Positions 34,301 through 42,000 of a stretch of DNA of 64,000 nt are shown here, piece by piece; the first letter of the stretch is position 1; each line of letters starts with the position of its first letter. Both the position numbers and the translations under genes were made by a program. Under the pieces are notes generated by a model. It saw only the letters and a program-made list of their open reading frames with translations. It was not told where the DNA came from and made no database searches. Source of the stretch: Zerene cesonia (Eukaryota > Arthropoda > Insecta > Lepidoptera > Pieridae); contig NC_052104.1 in NCBI RefSeq assembly GCF_012273895.1, positions 1,488,001 through 1,552,000 on the forward strand. Reading direction: 5' to 3'.

Positions 34301-34953
34301 AAGAAAATACACTTTTTTTGCAGTTCACACTGTCTTGATGCATGTGATTCAAGTAACATGGCCACCTTAGGTCAAGCTCTTCTCAAAACACAAATAGACA
34401 ATGAAAACTATCTTACGACAGACTCGCCCGTATCGTAGAATTACAAAGAATCACTTGAATACCGTCTAGGAGTGGCTGGCATAAATAATTTCATGCACTA
34501 CTCTGTCGAACGTATGTACTATGACTTTCTGACGTTTTACGGAATATTTGGCAAGCAACTTAGACCGTATCGAGAGTGAAAAATTATTCCGTTTTTCCTA
34601 GCTTTACAGTTATCTAGGATGATGCTACAATAACAATTATGATGTCAAACTAAAAGAAAATTATAAGAATAGTAATATACAAGATGTCCCTAGTAGCATT
34701 TAGCGGTACAGATAATCACAATCCCTTACTGCCACCGCCTCTGCGAAAACAAAACACGTTTTACCTCGGATACGGAGTCATCCTCGCTTTCTGAAGAGTC
34801 CGTCATGTATTTGGCAGGCGCTTCTGAATATGTTTCGGTTTCAGATTTAGCTGGACTCGAAGCCGAACTCTGAGGAGTGGACGATTTTACCACATCAAGT
34901 TGCACATTCACCTTATCGATATTTCGATTTTCAGACTGTCCGACATTCTGCAT
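1..34953 (-). CDS. mask: Mask / ANKHD1-ANKRD17 orthologue: multiple ankyrin repeats, single KH domain (35 exons, 3' end off window)
   Basis: Large cytoplasmic/nuclear scaffold. In animals this family is a cofactor of Hippo-Yorkie and receptor tyrosine kinase signalling and binds RNA through its KH domain. Coding exons in transcript order: 34765-34953, 33086-33209, 22264-22429, 20848-21109, 19405-19626, 18302-18559, 16211-16364, 15682-15892, 15052-15265, 14582-14807, 13934-14287, 13197-13564, 12266-12364, 11704-11788, 10968-11056, 10170-10424, 9650-9811, 9276-9389, 8939-9099, 8335-8632, 7703-7912, 7029-7301, 6435-6603, 5640-5877, 5129-5261, 4890-4990, 4364-4580, 3815-3961, 3250-3363, 2945-3084, 2484-2639, 1863-1994, 1349-1498, 651-807 and 1-82 (partial). 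All junctions are GT-AG and every phase matches, giving about 2143 codons. Order is N-terminal region, ankyrin block 1, low-complexity linker, ankyrin block 2, basic region, KH domain. The ankyrin blocks and KH domain read nearly word for word like ANKHD1. The linkers are diverged, and some exon edges there (13, 16, 19, 35) rest on phase alone. Confidence 0.96.
651..1994 (-). CDS. mask: mask exons 32-34: KH RNA-binding domain
   Basis: Exon 32 (1863-1994) ends the linker with REEGWKEVVRKS, a Mask/ANKHD1 hallmark. Exons 33 (1349-1498) and 34 (651-807) encode the single type I KH domain, about residues 2014-2085: KKVCVASHAISRVIGRAGSN with the G-R-A-G loop (GxxG) that grips the RNA backbone, then ATGAHIEVDKQTKGQGERII and GSTEATKQAASLIAAMIRDP. 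The domain ends in a Pro/Gln/Lys-rich tail (PPQPPQPKPPKQPPPK). The first base of exon 33 is set by a TAG acceptor giving Gly-Cys-Lys-Lys; an inner AAG acceptor would break the frame. Confidence 0.96.
1119..1318 (+). mobile_element. RTE/SINE-type 3' tail common in Lepidoptera
   Basis: Begins CTAGCTGCGCCCCGCGGTTT, contains AATTTCATTGCAATCGGTTC and TTTTTGCGTGAAAGGGTAAC, ends in AT-rich TATTTATAATATAAGTA. I recognise this as a widespread lepidopteran dispersed repeat. Sits between mask exons 33 and 34. Confidence 0.7.
2484..3961 (-). CDS. mask: mask exons 28-31: acidic then Lys/Glu-rich linker before the KH domain
   Basis: Exons 3815-3961 (EGGEPDDEPAAKEEGDSGID), 3250-3363 (SSKSKKKKKEEKTPTPAPSK), 2945-3084 (TKAKIETKEKENASKTEKKQ) and 2484-2639 (VNKYGNGSRKSQVFESSRLN). 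Low-complexity charged sequence parallel to the Lys/Glu region between ankyrins and KH in ANKHD1. Exon 31 must be read in the frame set by the AA carried from exon 30. A longer open frame in another phase across 2284-2727 is not the coding one, because it cannot join exon 32. Confidence 0.86.
4131..4215 (+). mobile_element. Possible decayed tRNA-derived fragment
   Basis: GTCTAGCCGAGTGATTAAAA resembles an RNA polymerase III A box of tRNA-Ser/Leu type, but the B box further on (CGTGAAAATCCAGGC) is badly degraded. Between mask exons 27 and 28. Confidence 0.25.
4364..4580 (-). CDS. mask: mask exon 27: post-ankyrin helix and basic Lys/Arg cluster
   Basis: Encodes YICTISDKELLEKCQECVRV, then NATILLEELDAERCREESRR and a strongly basic coiled segment (RRRERKKKKKLEKK), parallel to the ANKHD1 stretch DKELLKKCHQCVETI ... 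KREKRKEKRKKKK. The basic cluster is a plausible nuclear-localisation or RNA-contact element. The donor is AAG|GTATG, right after a CA/TG microsatellite in the intron (plus strand 4341-4356). Confidence 0.95.
4890..7912 (-). CDS. mask: mask exons 21-26: ankyrin block 2
   Basis: Exons 7703-7912, 7029-7301, 6435-6603, 5640-5877, 5129-5261 and 4890-4990 encode the second ankyrin array, about residues 1360-1710, some ten repeats. It opens with MDVDAETDSNHDTALTLACA, as ANKHD1 does (IDAHTESNHDTALTLACAGG), and includes GFTPLILAATAGHEKIVEIL, SRTGSKLGISPLMLAAMNGH, TGLTPLMEAASGGYVEVGRV and KKGNSPLWLAANGGHLAVVE. Exon 22 has no ATG-started frame of note and was placed by phase. Exons 22 to 26 match human ANKHD1 almost throughout, so this is the most constrained part of the gene. 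Confidence 0.96.
5967..6004. repeat. 38 bp perfect palindrome at the 5' end of SINE copy A
   Basis: Centred on CCTTAAGG. The left half is an inverted copy of the first 15 or so bases of the SINE head (GGATCACGGGTGGCC), so two SINE 5' ends meet head to head. Confidence 0.95.
5988..6133 (+). mobile_element. tRNA-derived SINE, copy A
   Basis: tRNA-like head 5989-6063: 7 bp acceptor stem GATCACG/CGTGATC, A-box-like GTGGCCGAGAGGCTAGGC, perfect T-arm with B box GCAGGTTCGAATCCTGC (6038-6054), then an AT-rich tail ending near a GCATTTCAATGC hairpin. The head resembles tRNA-Ser/Leu but lacks a proper anticodon arm. Tail and head are shared with copy B at 18951-19093. Lies in the mask intron between exons 23 and 24. 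Confidence 0.8.
8335..9099 (-). CDS. mask: mask exons 19-20: His-rich and Gly-Met/Ala-Pro linker
   Basis: Exon 19 (8939-9099) encodes a Gly run, an Ala-Arg-Glu repeat (CEAREAREADAPSDHHHH) and ALPPPAMTYDDY. Its acceptor is a tandem CAG CAG, so one Gln may be optional. Exon 20 (8335-8632) completes a split Arg codon, then carries an Ala/Gly/Met-rich stretch (AGMTAGMSAAMPAGMGTGLD), a conserved-looking patch (ADYISGMITGFKLSMNAAMP) and an Ala-Pro run ending NTPALKK. The ISGMITGF patch may correspond to the conserved segment before ankyrin block 2 in ANKHD1 (LDDLIAAVS). Confidence 0.85.
9276..9811 (-). CDS. mask: mask exons 17-18: conserved linker helix
   Basis: Exon 17 (9650-9811) starts with a Gly-Glu-Ala repeat (AGEAGETCEAGEASEGD), then IGAVLAYLQREVPSLIALPY and NELRTLVLQ. 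Exon 18 (9276-9389) continues VMQQKSHEILLGKCGGEGD and ends DWPRDTDEP. The Leu/Ile-rich segment looks helical and is the best-ordered piece of the linker. The 10-base assembly gap (9634-9643) lies in the intron six bases past the exon 17 donor, so it does not touch coding sequence. Confidence 0.85.
9634..9643. other. Assembly gap, 10 Ns
   Basis: Ten Ns in the intron next to mask exon 17, within a TG-rich low-complexity stretch (TATTTGTGTATGTACGTGCG). Confidence 0.98.
10170..10424 (-). CDS. mask: mask exon 16: polyglutamine tract
   Basis: An 85-codon exon dominated by glutamine. It begins QQLQELQKQQLQQLTTQLQQ, continues through a near-pure run of CAG/CAA codons interrupted by Ile-Gln-Leu, and ends DMQQRPEMYAPQ at a CAG|GTATG donor. 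Coiled-coil and aggregation-prone polyQ regions are also known in Drosophila Mask. The tract is encoded by mixed CAA and CAG codons at the ends and by a purer CAG run in the middle (10282-10333 on the plus strand reads CTG repeats), so length variation between individuals is likely. Confidence 0.9.
10205..10345 (-). repeat. CAG/CAA trinucleotide repeat in mask exon 16
   Basis: Mixed CAA and CAG codons with a purer CTG run on the plus strand near 10282-10333. Confidence 0.9.
10968..12364 (-). CDS. mask: mask exons 13-15: short linker exons
   Basis: Three small exons: 12266-12364 (33 codons, PPGFTWKDVPKKCKNKFDKK), 11704-11788 (RTEVLAGQPRNESLPETDRS) and 10968-11056 (HPPKTPPYPPPTHMFPMQQL). Exon 13 has two usable acceptors. 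The one at CTA AGC CAC keeps phase 0 and adds seven residues; a weaker AAG acceptor further in also keeps phase. All three lie between the polyalanine/proline linker and the polyglutamine exon, and each join preserves the frame. No known domain is visible. Confidence 0.8.
13197..14287 (-). CDS. mask: mask exons 11-12: Ala-Pro-rich and Gly-Met-Ala tandem-repeat linker
   Basis: Exon 11 (13934-14287) opens with GVGAEDSNGLSSAQAAALGL, has a His-rich patch (PAHHHAHSPF), then about 60 residues of Ala-Pro dipeptides, and ends NFAKVYLDG. Exon 12 (13197-13564) holds about six copies of a six-residue unit (PAGMAA) encoded by an 18 bp DNA repeat, then a basic and His/Pro-rich tail ending PPPPDIIDDQ. Phases join cleanly to exons 10 and 13. 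This is the disordered linker between ankyrin blocks. The Ala-Pro and AGMAAP repeats are not something I know from Drosophila or human Mask. Confidence 0.88.
13284..13418 (-). repeat. 18 bp coding minisatellite (AGMAAP) in mask exon 12
   Basis: On the plus strand about six copies of ATGCCGGCGGGCGCGGCC, some with T for C at one site, arranged in frame. Encodes alternating Pro-Ala-Gly-Met-Ala-Ala on the minus strand. Confidence 0.92.
13974..14150 (-). repeat. Ala-Pro-coding GC-rich repeat in mask exon 11
   Basis: Repeats of GGTGCGGGCG / GGCGCGGGTG on the plus strand, six-base period, coding for Pro-Ala dipeptides on the minus strand. Confidence 0.85.
14582..19626 (-). CDS. mask: mask exons 5-10: ankyrin block 1
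   Basis: Six exons (19405-19626, 18302-18559, 16211-16364, 15682-15892, 15052-15265, 14582-14807) encode the rest of the first ankyrin array, to about residue 675. Repeats carry the TPLMEAA / ALTLAC / LLL.GA consensus, for example GNTPLMYACAGGHEECVRAL, KESALTLACYKGHLDMVRFL and GDTALTYACENGHTDVADVL. With the repeats in exon 4 this matches the roughly 15-repeat first block of ANKHD1 with no repeat lost. The role is protein-protein binding. Introns here host a SINE (18951-19093), a TTAA element (17078-18147) and an RTE-like tail (16429-16623). Confidence 0.96.
16389..16415. repeat. ATAATT microsatellite
   Basis: About four copies of TATAAT next to the RTE-like tail. Confidence 0.8.
16429..16623 (+). 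mobile_element. RTE-type 3' tail common in Lepidoptera
   Basis: AGTCGGGTTTTCCTTCCTGA, AACGCACGAACCGATTTCCA, TTGGAAAGGTCTCGAGCTCC and final GGCGAAACGGAGTTCGCCGG, a well-preserved copy of a common lepidopteran LINE end. In the mask intron between exons 6 and 7. Confidence 0.7.
17535..17585. repeat. Perfect 23 bp inverted repeat, 5 nt loop
   Basis: Arms 17535-17557 and 17563-17585 (GAAGAATATCTTTATGTACG...), loop TTAAC. Lies inside the TTAA element. Confidence 0.95.
17620..17788. repeat. 169 bp long inverted repeat
   Basis: Outer arms of 22 bp are perfect complements (17620-17641 and 17767-17788, GAGTATTATACATTTAGAAA...). Inner arms are imperfect (AACGGATTTTGAACGCGA against TCGCGTTTAAAATCCGTT), closing on CCCGACG/CGTCGGG. 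Lies inside the TTAA element and could fold as one long hairpin. Confidence 0.9.
18951..19093 (-). mobile_element. tRNA-derived SINE, copy B
   Basis: Reverse-oriented relative to copy A, about 90 percent alike over head and tail by eye. Same acceptor stem, A- and B-box motifs and AT-rich tail. Lies in the mask intron between exons 5 and 6. Confidence 0.8.
20848..22429 (-). CDS. mask: mask exons 3-4: conserved helical segment and first ankyrin repeats
   Basis: Exon 3 (22264-22429) encodes GISKLSGEGKHLADPEVLRR followed by LTSSVSCALDEAAAALTRM, a signature of the Mask/ANKHD1 family just before the ankyrin repeats. It then runs into a His-rich tail (HHRHHHQ). Exon 4 (20848-21109) starts with the split Pro codon and carries SLAEACSDGDVGTVRKLL and LACSAGYYELAQVLLAMHAS, the first two ankyrin repeats (about residues 175-247). 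Exon 3 contains no long open frame of its own, so a simple ORF search misses it. It was found from its splice sites, phase and family motif. Confidence 0.93.
27893..28892. other. Assembly gap, 1000 Ns
   Basis: A round 1000 bases inside a multi-copy transposon, consistent with a scaffolding gap of nominal size caused by repeat collapse. Confidence 0.98.
28893..29107 (-). CDS. Tc1-like transposase, N-terminal DNA-binding part (truncated by gap)
   Basis: 71 visible codons with a paired-like helix-turn-helix and the RDDRYI motif. No frameshift or stop in the visible part, so the copy may be young. The catalytic domain would lie inside the gap. Confidence 0.75.
33086..34953 (-). CDS. mask: mask exons 1-2: start codon and acidic N-terminus
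   Basis: Exon 1 (34765-34953) begins MQNVGQSENR and ends in a Ser/Glu/Asp-rich stretch (DSSESEDDS) at a GAG|GTAAAA donor. Exon 2 (33086-33209) adds 41 codons, including LLSHDEPEPTVDAEMQARLE, the conserved lead-in to the Mask family's first helical segment. I chose this start because it is the only in-frame ATG before stops and gives a phase-0 join. The 1555 bp intron between the two exons is AT-rich and shows no other coding signal. Confidence 0.85.
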
Positions 34954-36085
34954 TTTTATCCTAATCCAATAAAACTAAATTAGTCTTTTAATATCAACAC
35001 TTGTTTTATGAAATTAACACGTTCTTATATTAGCAAACAAAATTTATTTCATCATTTAGTTAGGCTGATACCCGCCATGTCTACTACTATGGCGAGGTTC
35101 CCGGATGCTTCAAGTAGGCTAACCAATTATCTCCCTCTGGTGGGCCAATTCTGTACTTTTTTGTGCTGCCATCTGTGCCTAAGAATGTTCCTTAAAATAC
35201 AGAGTAAAATTTATAAATTTTCACTATTACAGATATTTAATAGATTATGTAAAGGCTGTTGTACATAATCTTCACACGAGTTTTCACTGAAATTAACATA
35301 AACAAAAAAATCAAACAAAGTTTTTAATTCAATTCTTTACCCATCCTTTTTTCTGGTTTCCATTTTATATAGACAGGAACATATTATTATAAAAAAAAAC
35401 ATCGAGAATCATAAAAGTTCTATCAAAATTATTTGTATTTGAATGTGATGGTAAAAAATGTTTTCTTTTAAAAACTCAACATATCGCCATATTAAAACAT
35501 ATCTGAAAAAAAAATGGTAATAGTCCATAGTATAATACTACTCTTTGCTAGAATGTATTTAATATCTAAATAAACTAAATTATGTGAAGGTAGGGCATTT
35601 TATAATTATAAACTTAATACTTTCATTTAAATATATAATTAAAAATTTAGATGATATAGCAACAGTATGATCCTTAATACATTTTCAGATGCATTGTTAC
35701 ATGTGTAGATACGCAACATGACTGGTATTAGGCATGTGAAACTATTACTTTTTTATAATGGCAATCGCAAACTTCGTTCCATCTCTGTCGTGCAATGCAG
35801 CTTTTAAGCTTTGACTTTTGAGACGAAAATAGGAAAATTTAGAAAATGGGAAGTTTACGGCGGAAAATGTTATTATTACAAGTATTTTGTTAATGAGCGC
35901 TGACCGTAAATTGTGACAATAATTTATAATCATTTTAAATACTAACTGTAATGTTTTTAATGGAAGCAATGGAAGAATTAATTCCATTATATTTATGTTT
36001 TTTGCGAAAGATATTTTAAATTAAATTTAGTGAAAACTGGAAGTAGAATGGCTGAAATAATCAAGATGTTTTAAATAATAACAAT
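34954..36085. promoter_or_regulatory. Head-to-head intergenic region between mask and the SLC35F gene (probable two-way promoter)
   Basis: Only 1132 bp separate the start codons of mask (minus) and the SLC35F transporter (plus). No conserved coding exon or TATA-centred core is obvious, and the DNA is AT-rich. It must hold both 5' UTRs and transcription starts unless non-coding first exons lie elsewhere. The shared-promoter role is inferred from layout. Confidence 0.5.
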
Positions 36086-39000
36086 ATGGCAAGGGATGGA
36101 GACGTCCCAACAATCTTTAATCCGAAAAGAGTACGAGCACCATCCGTTATAATTACAAGCGAAGAAGTTGAGACTGATCGAAGCATTGATGTAGAACGTG
36201 AGCGTCCAAATGGGCCACCGACACCGTTGAGTCCTCGAGCACCCCTTACGCCCCAGACCTCTGTATCATCCGCACCTCCTCTTACCACCCAGCCCTCTTT
36301 ACAGCAAACTTTTAGTGAGTCGGCTGCAAGCAGTCAGGATGAAGAAAGGCAGCTCAGGGATAAGACTTGTCCACGCTGCTGTTCAAAGATCGCTAAAAAG
36401 GTAAGTGTTATTGCAACATTAATATATATGTATGCCTTTATCATATGGTACTGTCACCAAAAGTCATTATGGTAAAAAAAAATGCCATGGTAAAAAAATA
36501 TCAAATATCAATAAAGCACATATATCCAATATACATGATTTATATCACACATGTATTTGAAGTATTTTTATAGACATTTAATTTGAGCTCCTAAATGATT
36601 CTATTGTCTTCAGATCTACTATGGAGTTTGTGTTACGCTTACATTGGTTGCTTCATGGGTAACAGTGACCCATTGTATAAAATACTTATACTTACAAGAC
36701 TACTCCCCTATACATAGTGCCGACTTTTCTATGTTCAATAATTACACATCAAGATTTCGCACACATGTGAGTATTGAATTTACTGTTAAAAGTGTTTACT
36801 TTATTTCATAATCACAACAGTTATTAGACACACAACATACTCATTAATTAATTCATGATTAAGTGACTAGCAATGCCATGCAGTTTCCACCATGTCATAC
36901 ATTATGCCATATATATATAGCCTTCCAGAATAAATGATTCAACTCAACAATGGTACTTTCAATTCACAGTTTCTGAGATGAATGTAATTCAAATCAACAA
37001 ACAAGCTCTTTCAGCTTTATATTATTAATATATTATAGATAATAACACTATTTTTCTTGTGAAAGATTCCAAGTTTCTAAGTACATACAAAGCTAAATAA
37101 TAGTAAAGTATACTTAGGTGCTTTCCTGGTGTTATTTAAAATTTAAACATGTTATTTCAAAGTGTTAAAAATTATATAAGTACATTTTTTGTGTTTAAGT
37201 AGTACAGTAGCATATTGTATTGAAGTAAGAAAAATAATATATTTATACACTTTGTCTACTGAATGATTCTACAGAATCTTATAGATAGATAAATTTATTG
37301 TTAATGTCATTGCATGTGATTGAGCTGGTGGTTCACAGGATGATAAGCAGACACCACCACCCGTGAATATTTGAAGATGTGTTAGACCATTTGTAGGTGC
37401 TCCATACCTCTGCAAATGGATCCACCAACTCCATTGCTGACTATGACATATAAGAAAAAATAAGCATAGGATATGAGTGTATTATGTTCTGATACTGGGT
37501 TAAACATTTCATTCATATAGACTTCATAATTGTGAACTTGATATTAGTTTGGATTCCTCATTACCACTGATGTAATTTAAATTCATTGAGTCCACAATCC
37601 ATACTATTAAGAATATGATAAATACACTGACATAATATATGAGTGCTTGTTAAGTGTATACTCAAGAAAAAAACATTGTTTCAGCATTTATACAATGCAC
37701 CATTCTTCACAGCATGGTTCTGTACCAACTGGCTTATATTATTCTATCCGATATATCTGATTGTGGTACTCATACACAATAAGTGTAAATCAGCTAATGC
37801 CATTGCATGCGATGCATTCAATGACTTCAAAGAAAAGGGCTTCACTTTTGGTAAGTGCTTTAAGTTAAAGTTAACAGATAATATTAAATATTTAAAAACA
37901 ACAAAATACCAAATACTAAAATTACAATACTTATATTAACATTCAAATGTTCAAAAAGTTACTTTAACACATTTCTATTTCGACCATGGCCAAAGATAAT
38001 GCATGTTTTGATGACAGCTGAACCTTCTCTTTACTGAAACAATTAAAAAAGATATATATTATATCATGTTAGAAATATTTTTATTTGTCAAATAGCTATT
38101 CAAAAATACACATTTTTAGCTCAGTATATTTTGTTTCGCCCTATTTATCAACACTGCTTTTTTTAATTAATAGAATGTTCTTTTGTCCCACCAGCCCGTT
38201 TCCTCAGTCGCTGTGGACTGTTCTGCCTGCTGTGGGTGGTGACCATCTACATGTACACATATTCTCTGAAGATATTACTCTCAACTGATGTTGTGGCTCT
38301 GTTCGCGACCAATGTGTCCTGTATCTACCTGCTCTCTTGGGTTATATTGCATGAGCAATTTGTGGGTGTCAGGGTAAGTTTGTATATGATTTTTTTATGA
38401 TCTGACTTGTTTGAAATATCTTATCAACTTATTGTGATATAAATTAAATGACGATATATATATGTTTTTTAAATAATACAATTGTTTTATAGAAGATGCG
38501 TTTGTAACATTTTCTGTAATACATGGTTAAATTATAAAAAGCAAAAAAGGTTCCCACTAATTTTTAATAAGTCTGTGTTAATAGACGAAATCGATATTTA
38601 AATAGTACGAGAGTAATCAAGACGTTGCTACAATAAAGAAAATTATCATATTTTACAACATTTCATTCAAATGTTTATTTCTACCATCATCAGTTATTGC
38701 GAATAATATGAAATATCTAACACAAACGTAACAAAAAAATCTAACGACCACGATGCGAAAATACCAGTGCATATTTTCCATCCAACGATGCAATAGCGCT
38801 ATGGTTAAGTAGGCAACCGGCTCGAAGGACCACTCTGTGCAGATCGTGGCGGCGATCCTCTGCGACACGGGCATCGCGCTGCTCGCGTACATGGACGGCA
38901 TCACGGGCAACTCGACGCTCGGCGGGGTCGTGCTCGCCGCGTGCGCAGCCGCCGGCTTCGCTATATTCAAGGTGCTTTAGAACCGTTTAACTGAAGTTTC

Positions 39001-42000
39001 TCGAAGGTTCCTTGCGATACGGAGTTTCAATTTATGTTTATTTCAGTTTGTTACGGACTATTTTTTTAATGATTGTTACTATTTTCGCTATACTCGAGCA
39101 AGACTTCTTTATTCTTATTCAGTATCCGGAAAGATAACTATCATATTTAAAACGGCTTTTGTAGCTTGCTTATGCTTTATCATTGTAGTAAAAATCTTTT
39201 GATGACTATGCAGATTATTTTATCGGCTACCTTTTGCCTGCGGCTTATTAAAAAAAACCATCAAAATTGGTTGCGTCATTTTAATAGTCTAAGCACACAG
39301 ACGGCGGGAAGCAACTTAGTTTTATACTGTGTAGTGATATATTACTTCCTCTTTGAAAAGACACTTTCTGATGTGCCAAATAGCCACCTTCCAAGGACCA
39401 AATGAAACGATATCTCGTTAACCTTGAAAGTATAAAAAAAAAAACCAAAACTTTATATTGTTGGTCCATTTCTTATAGTGTTGAGGATTGCGTGTTTTGA
39501 ATATTTCGTAAATCACCAAAACATCTCTAAAACGCGATCTCAGTACATGAGGTCGGATTGCGTTTTTCGCGTGCCCAAATCAAGATTACGTTTTCAATTC
39601 AAAGGGCATGGCTTTTGTGTTAATTAATCAAGGTCCAATTTATGATTATTATATCACACGAGTTTGTGGTCGTTTTAATGTTGGTAAAATTATACCGACT
39701 ACCGAATACCCTCGACGCACCAAAATGATGTCAAACTTCGGATCTTTCAGCTGAACCTTATGAAATATGCACGATCAATGATTTGATCCAATTCTTTGAA
39801 ACTACCTTTTGTTCTTTCAAAACTGTGAGAACTGTGAACTTATAATGACATTTTAAAGAACAGACCTAAGATAAACACTTTTGGGTCCTCAGATATGTAT
39901 ATGTTCTATTATTTTAATACATGTAGGTAATATTATTTCAATATTAAGTTTATAAAATAGGCGTAAAGTTACGATTTTGAAACCTTCCATTACAATTTCA
40001 ATATTGCTTCCCTGTACAAGTTTTGTATAAAATGTATTCTTTCTACTTTTTATAATGAGCATTTAGGTTTTATTGACGTTTTTCTATGAATTGTACCAGT
40101 GTGGCGTGTCGTATCGCATTAAGGGCAGCTAACTAATAGTACGTTGCCTGTTGTGACCCTTTAGTGCGATAAACACAACAATATTTACGTAAACTTTGAT
40201 TGCGTTTATTTCTTCAATAAGTATTTCTTGGCGATTGAATTTCTGTTTAGGGTAATAATGATTTTCTAATTAATAAACAAGTCGCATATTGACAAAATAC
40301 ATAATAGATTGAATAAAATGGTTATTATACTGAGCATGCGAGCTGCGCCGCTATATTTTTCGCAACAATTTGCAAATCGCGTTTATGTAATAATCATAGC
40401 AATACAAACACAAGTTACACTAAATTCTCTACAGCAGGCGGCTTGTATAATTAAGCCATTTGTCGAGAACTACCCGCATATTACACTAAACGTCAAAGCA
40501 AAACCTCCAAACAGGTGCTATTCAGAAAAGTGATGGGCGAAGTGAACACGGGCCAGCGCGCGTTGTTCTTCTCCATATTGGGCGTGGTGAACGCGACCCT
40601 GCTGTGGCCAGTCTGCCTCGCGCTCTACCTCACCGGCACCGAGCTGCTGCCCGCGCACAGGATGCCGTGGATGCACCTGCTCATCGCCAGTGTTGCTATG
40701 CTAGGTGGGTAGGGCATGTAGAGCTCGAGCTCTAGCTTCGGACACTGTGTGCTGTGTGGGGTGATATATGTAGAGCTGGAGACATACTTGTGAGAGTAGT
40801 AGAGCCGTGACGGAGTTATGATGTGAGAGTAGAGATTTTTTTTATGTTATAGCCGGCAATAGACCTGGTGGGTCGCCTAATGGTAAGCGCTACCACCGCC
40901 CATGAACATTTTGGAGAGACGTAAGGTTTACGTTTACGTAAGGTAAGACGTTTCCGCTCTACAAATGGATTGCCGGCTCCCCCACTCACCATACGAAACA
41001 CAATAGCAAGCCATTATTTCACGCCGGTCTTCTGTGGGGGTGTGGTACTTCCCCGGTGCGAGCTGGCCCAATTCGTGCCAAAGCGTGCTCTGGGAGTTGA
41101 GAATAAGAGCTGAACTGTGATTGTGGTGTATGGCACAGATTTGTAAAGTTATACATTATATATTATCAGGCTTAGGAGACAATCTATAATTTTATTATAT
41201 TGTATGGATCCCACCAATACAACACAATATAATCATAGATTATCTAAAATAGCGAGAGAGAGTATGCGGGTGCTCTATGTAGAGCTCGAGATATAGTGGC
41301 GATAGTTAGTCGCGATGGTTATGTAAAGCTAGAAAAAGTGAGAGTAGAGAGATGAATTGAGATTGTGGTGTATGGCTCAGATATGTAGAGTTATATATTA
41401 TTCGGGTTGGGAGACTATCTGTGATTATATTGTACTGTATGGGTGGGATATAAAGAATAATTATGATGATAGAACAGAGGTGATCTATGATTGCCGTATA
41501 TGACTAAAATATTTAGAACTCTTAACATAGGAAATGTTAGTCCAATGTTGTATGTTGTGTCCGTTCGATTGGACTACTGCCGCTGGAAAAAGATATGTTA
41601 TTGCAATTAATACGCATATGCAAAAATGTACGAGAATTTATATATATATGCGCTGTGTACATAGTCTACAGCTTAGCACGCTGTATATAAGTATACAAAG
41701 TAAATATTATTTCAGGTCACGCTTTTAAAAATCCAATCAACTCGGATGAGAAGTTTTTCATGATAATCCTGAATATCTGTTAAATAATGATGATCCTGAA
41801 TATCTGTTAATGTAAACTTTTGATTTTATATATATTAAAATAATAACAACGAGTGTTGATACTTATCCATCGAAATTTTCATTATTGTCTAACTTTTAAA
41901 TTATTTCAGTGTTCCACATGGGTTTTCAATTCGGCAATTTGGTGACGTACAATATATTCGTCTCGCTCGCACTCATCACAGCTGTACCCGTTTCCGCTGG

